A stretch of DNA of 53,630 bases from an uncultured Paracoccaceae bacterium (GTDB taxonomy: Bacteria > Pseudomonadota > Alphaproteobacteria > Rhodobacterales > Rhodobacteraceae), in NCBI GenBank assembly GCA_938028765.1, contig CALIZF010000073.1, positions 1 to 53,630 of the forward strand, read 5' to 3'. Under the pieces are notes generated by a model. The model was not told where the DNA came from, searched no databases, and saw only the letters and a list, made by a program, of their open reading frames with translations. Shown here piece after piece: positions 52,923-53,630 of the stretch. The position numbers were made by a program, and so were the translations under genes. Each line of letters opens with the position of its first letter. The stretch's first letter is position 1.

Positions 52923-53630
52923 CTACTCCGCCGCCATCCGCCCGCGCGCCAGCAGCGGACGCAGATAGCGCCCGGTATGGCTGCGCTCCACGGCCGCGAC
53001 ATCCTCGGGCGTGCCGGTGGCCACGATCTCGCCCCCGCCGTCCCCGCCTTCGGGGCCGATGTCGATGATCCAGTCGGCGGTCTTGATCACGTCGAGGTTG
53101 TGCTCGATCACCACCACTGTGTTGCCCTGGTCCACCAGCTCGTGCAGCACCTCGAGAAGTTTGCGCACATCCTCGAAATGCAGGCCCGTCGTCGGCTCGT
53201 CGAGGATATAGAGGGTGCGCCCGGTCGCGCGGCGCGACAGTTCCTTCGCCAGCTTGACCCGCTGCGCCTCGCCGCCCGACAGCGTGGTCGCCTGCTGACC
53301 CACCTTGATGTAGCCGAGGCCGACGCGCACCAGCGCATCCATCTTCTCGCGGATCGCGGGCACGGCGGCGAAGAACGCCTGCGCGTCTTCGACCGTCATC
53401 TCGAGAACGTCCGAGATGTTCTTGCCCTTGTAGCGGATTTCGAGCGTCTCGCGGTTGTAGCGGGCACCCTTGCAGGTTTCGCAGGTCACATAGACGTCGG
53501 GCAGGAAGTGCATCTCGATCTTGATGACGCCGTCGCCCTGGCAGGCCTCGCACCGCCCGCCCTTCACGTTGAAGCTGAAGCGGCCGGGCTGATAGCCGCG
53601 CGCCTGTGCTTCCGGCAGGCCCGCGAACCA
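52923..53630 (-). CDS. uvrA: Excinuclease ABC subunit A, 3' part
   Basis: The last 235 codons of uvrA; the gene continues past the window end at its 5' side. Zinc-binding CEACQGDG and [10 protein letters not shown], the ABC signature [15 protein letters not shown], Walker [17 protein letters not shown] and switch His IEHNLDV are seen. UvrA recognises bulky DNA lesions and loads UvrB in nucleotide excision repair. Truncated only by the window edge. Confidence 0.96.
   Translation of the reverse strand, partial: WFAGLPEAQARGYQPGRFSFNVKGGRCEACQGDGVIKIEMHFLPDVYVTCETCKGARYNRETLEIRYKGKNISDVLEMTVEDAQAFFAAVPAIREKMDALVRVGLGYIKVGQQATTLSGGEAQRVKLAKELSRRATGRTLYILDEPTTGLHFEDVRKLLEVLHELVDQGNTVVVIEHNLDVIKTADWIIDIGPEGGDGGGEIVATGTPEDVAAVERSHTGRYLRPLLARGRMAAE

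Noticed and set aside
1..53630. CRISPR arrays, prophage, IS elements, tRNA or rRNA genes
   Set aside because: No spaced direct-repeat array, transposase, integrase, terminal inverted repeats, or tRNA/rRNA core sequence was seen.

Overview
The window is about 53.6 kb of very GC-rich DNA (by eye around 70 %) from an alphaproteobacterial chromosome, most likely a member of the Rhodobacterales (Rhodobacteraceae/Paracoccaceae). This rests on several small families and gene orders typical of that group: an RSP_7527-type small protein, an RSP_2647/RSP_2648-type RNA methyltransferase + PIN pair, a DUF6778 lipoprotein, accD-folC, a 46-aa membrane peptide near tkt, a LysR-mmsA-acd-hydrolase-mmsB valine cluster, and edd-eda. 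No rRNA, tRNA, CRISPR array, prophage, transposase or insertion sequence was seen. The DNA looks like ordinary, densely packed core and near-core chromosome.

Layout. 1-6.3 kb: a membrane-anchored Mrr-like nuclease, a CidA/LrgA + LrgB pair, accD-folC, and a membrane-anchored DEDDh exonuclease. 6.3-13.0 kb: a six-gene minus-strand operon with a complete LivHMGF-type ABC importer, a long-chain-type acyl-CoA ligase and the periplasmic binding protein, read as uptake coupled to CoA activation of a carboxylic acid. 13.2-19.4 kb: HU protein, an NDUFAF6-like squalene/phytoene synthase homologue, citramalate synthase, cysteinyl-tRNA synthetase, and a divergent PLP-dependent aromatic amino acid-type decarboxylase. 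19.4-25 kb: an orphan 7TM hybrid histidine kinase, a HerA-like ATPase (DUF853), a gene-free stretch holding two plus-strand RNA candidates with intrinsic terminators, and an IalB-family exported protein. 25-29.2 kb: a stand-alone ACP + ketosynthase pair downstream of a YcbB-type L,D-transpeptidase, which is divergent from a MepK-like (DUF882) peptidase. 29.2-34.2 kb: cytochrome P450, an M48 protease with a probably leaderless mRNA, the PIN/methyltransferase pair, a lipoprotein and a 59-aa small protein.

34.4-41.3 kb: edd-eda (Entner-Doudoroff) behind a promoter with a palindromic operator, zapA with its overlapping coiled-coil partner (ZauP-like), transketolase, DUF808 and a 46-aa membrane peptide. 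41.4-45 kb: a CPA1 Na+/H+ antiporter with a C-terminal cyclic-nucleotide-type domain, coaD and a CBS protein. 45-52 kb: a LysR regulator divergent from mmsA, then isobutyryl-CoA dehydrogenase, 3-hydroxyisobutyryl-CoA hydrolase and mmsB (valine catabolism), with a Crp/Fnr regulator translationally coupled to the end of the operon and a DUF2892 membrane protein beyond it. 52-53.6 kb: a patatin phospholipase and the 3' end of uvrA, which runs off the window.

How the genes fit together: valine degradation, the Liv-type importer with its ligase, citramalate synthase, accD and the ACP/ketosynthase pair all touch acyl-CoA/branched-chain metabolism. edd, eda and tkt belong to sugar catabolism. The L,D-transpeptidase/MepK-like pair, LrgAB and ZapA/ZauP-like proteins belong to envelope and division. 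Many genes are translationally coupled by ATGA or GTGA overlaps. Plausible sigma-70-type promoters place many transcription starts only about 20-30 nt before the start codon. All functional calls come from reading motifs by eye; no database search was run.
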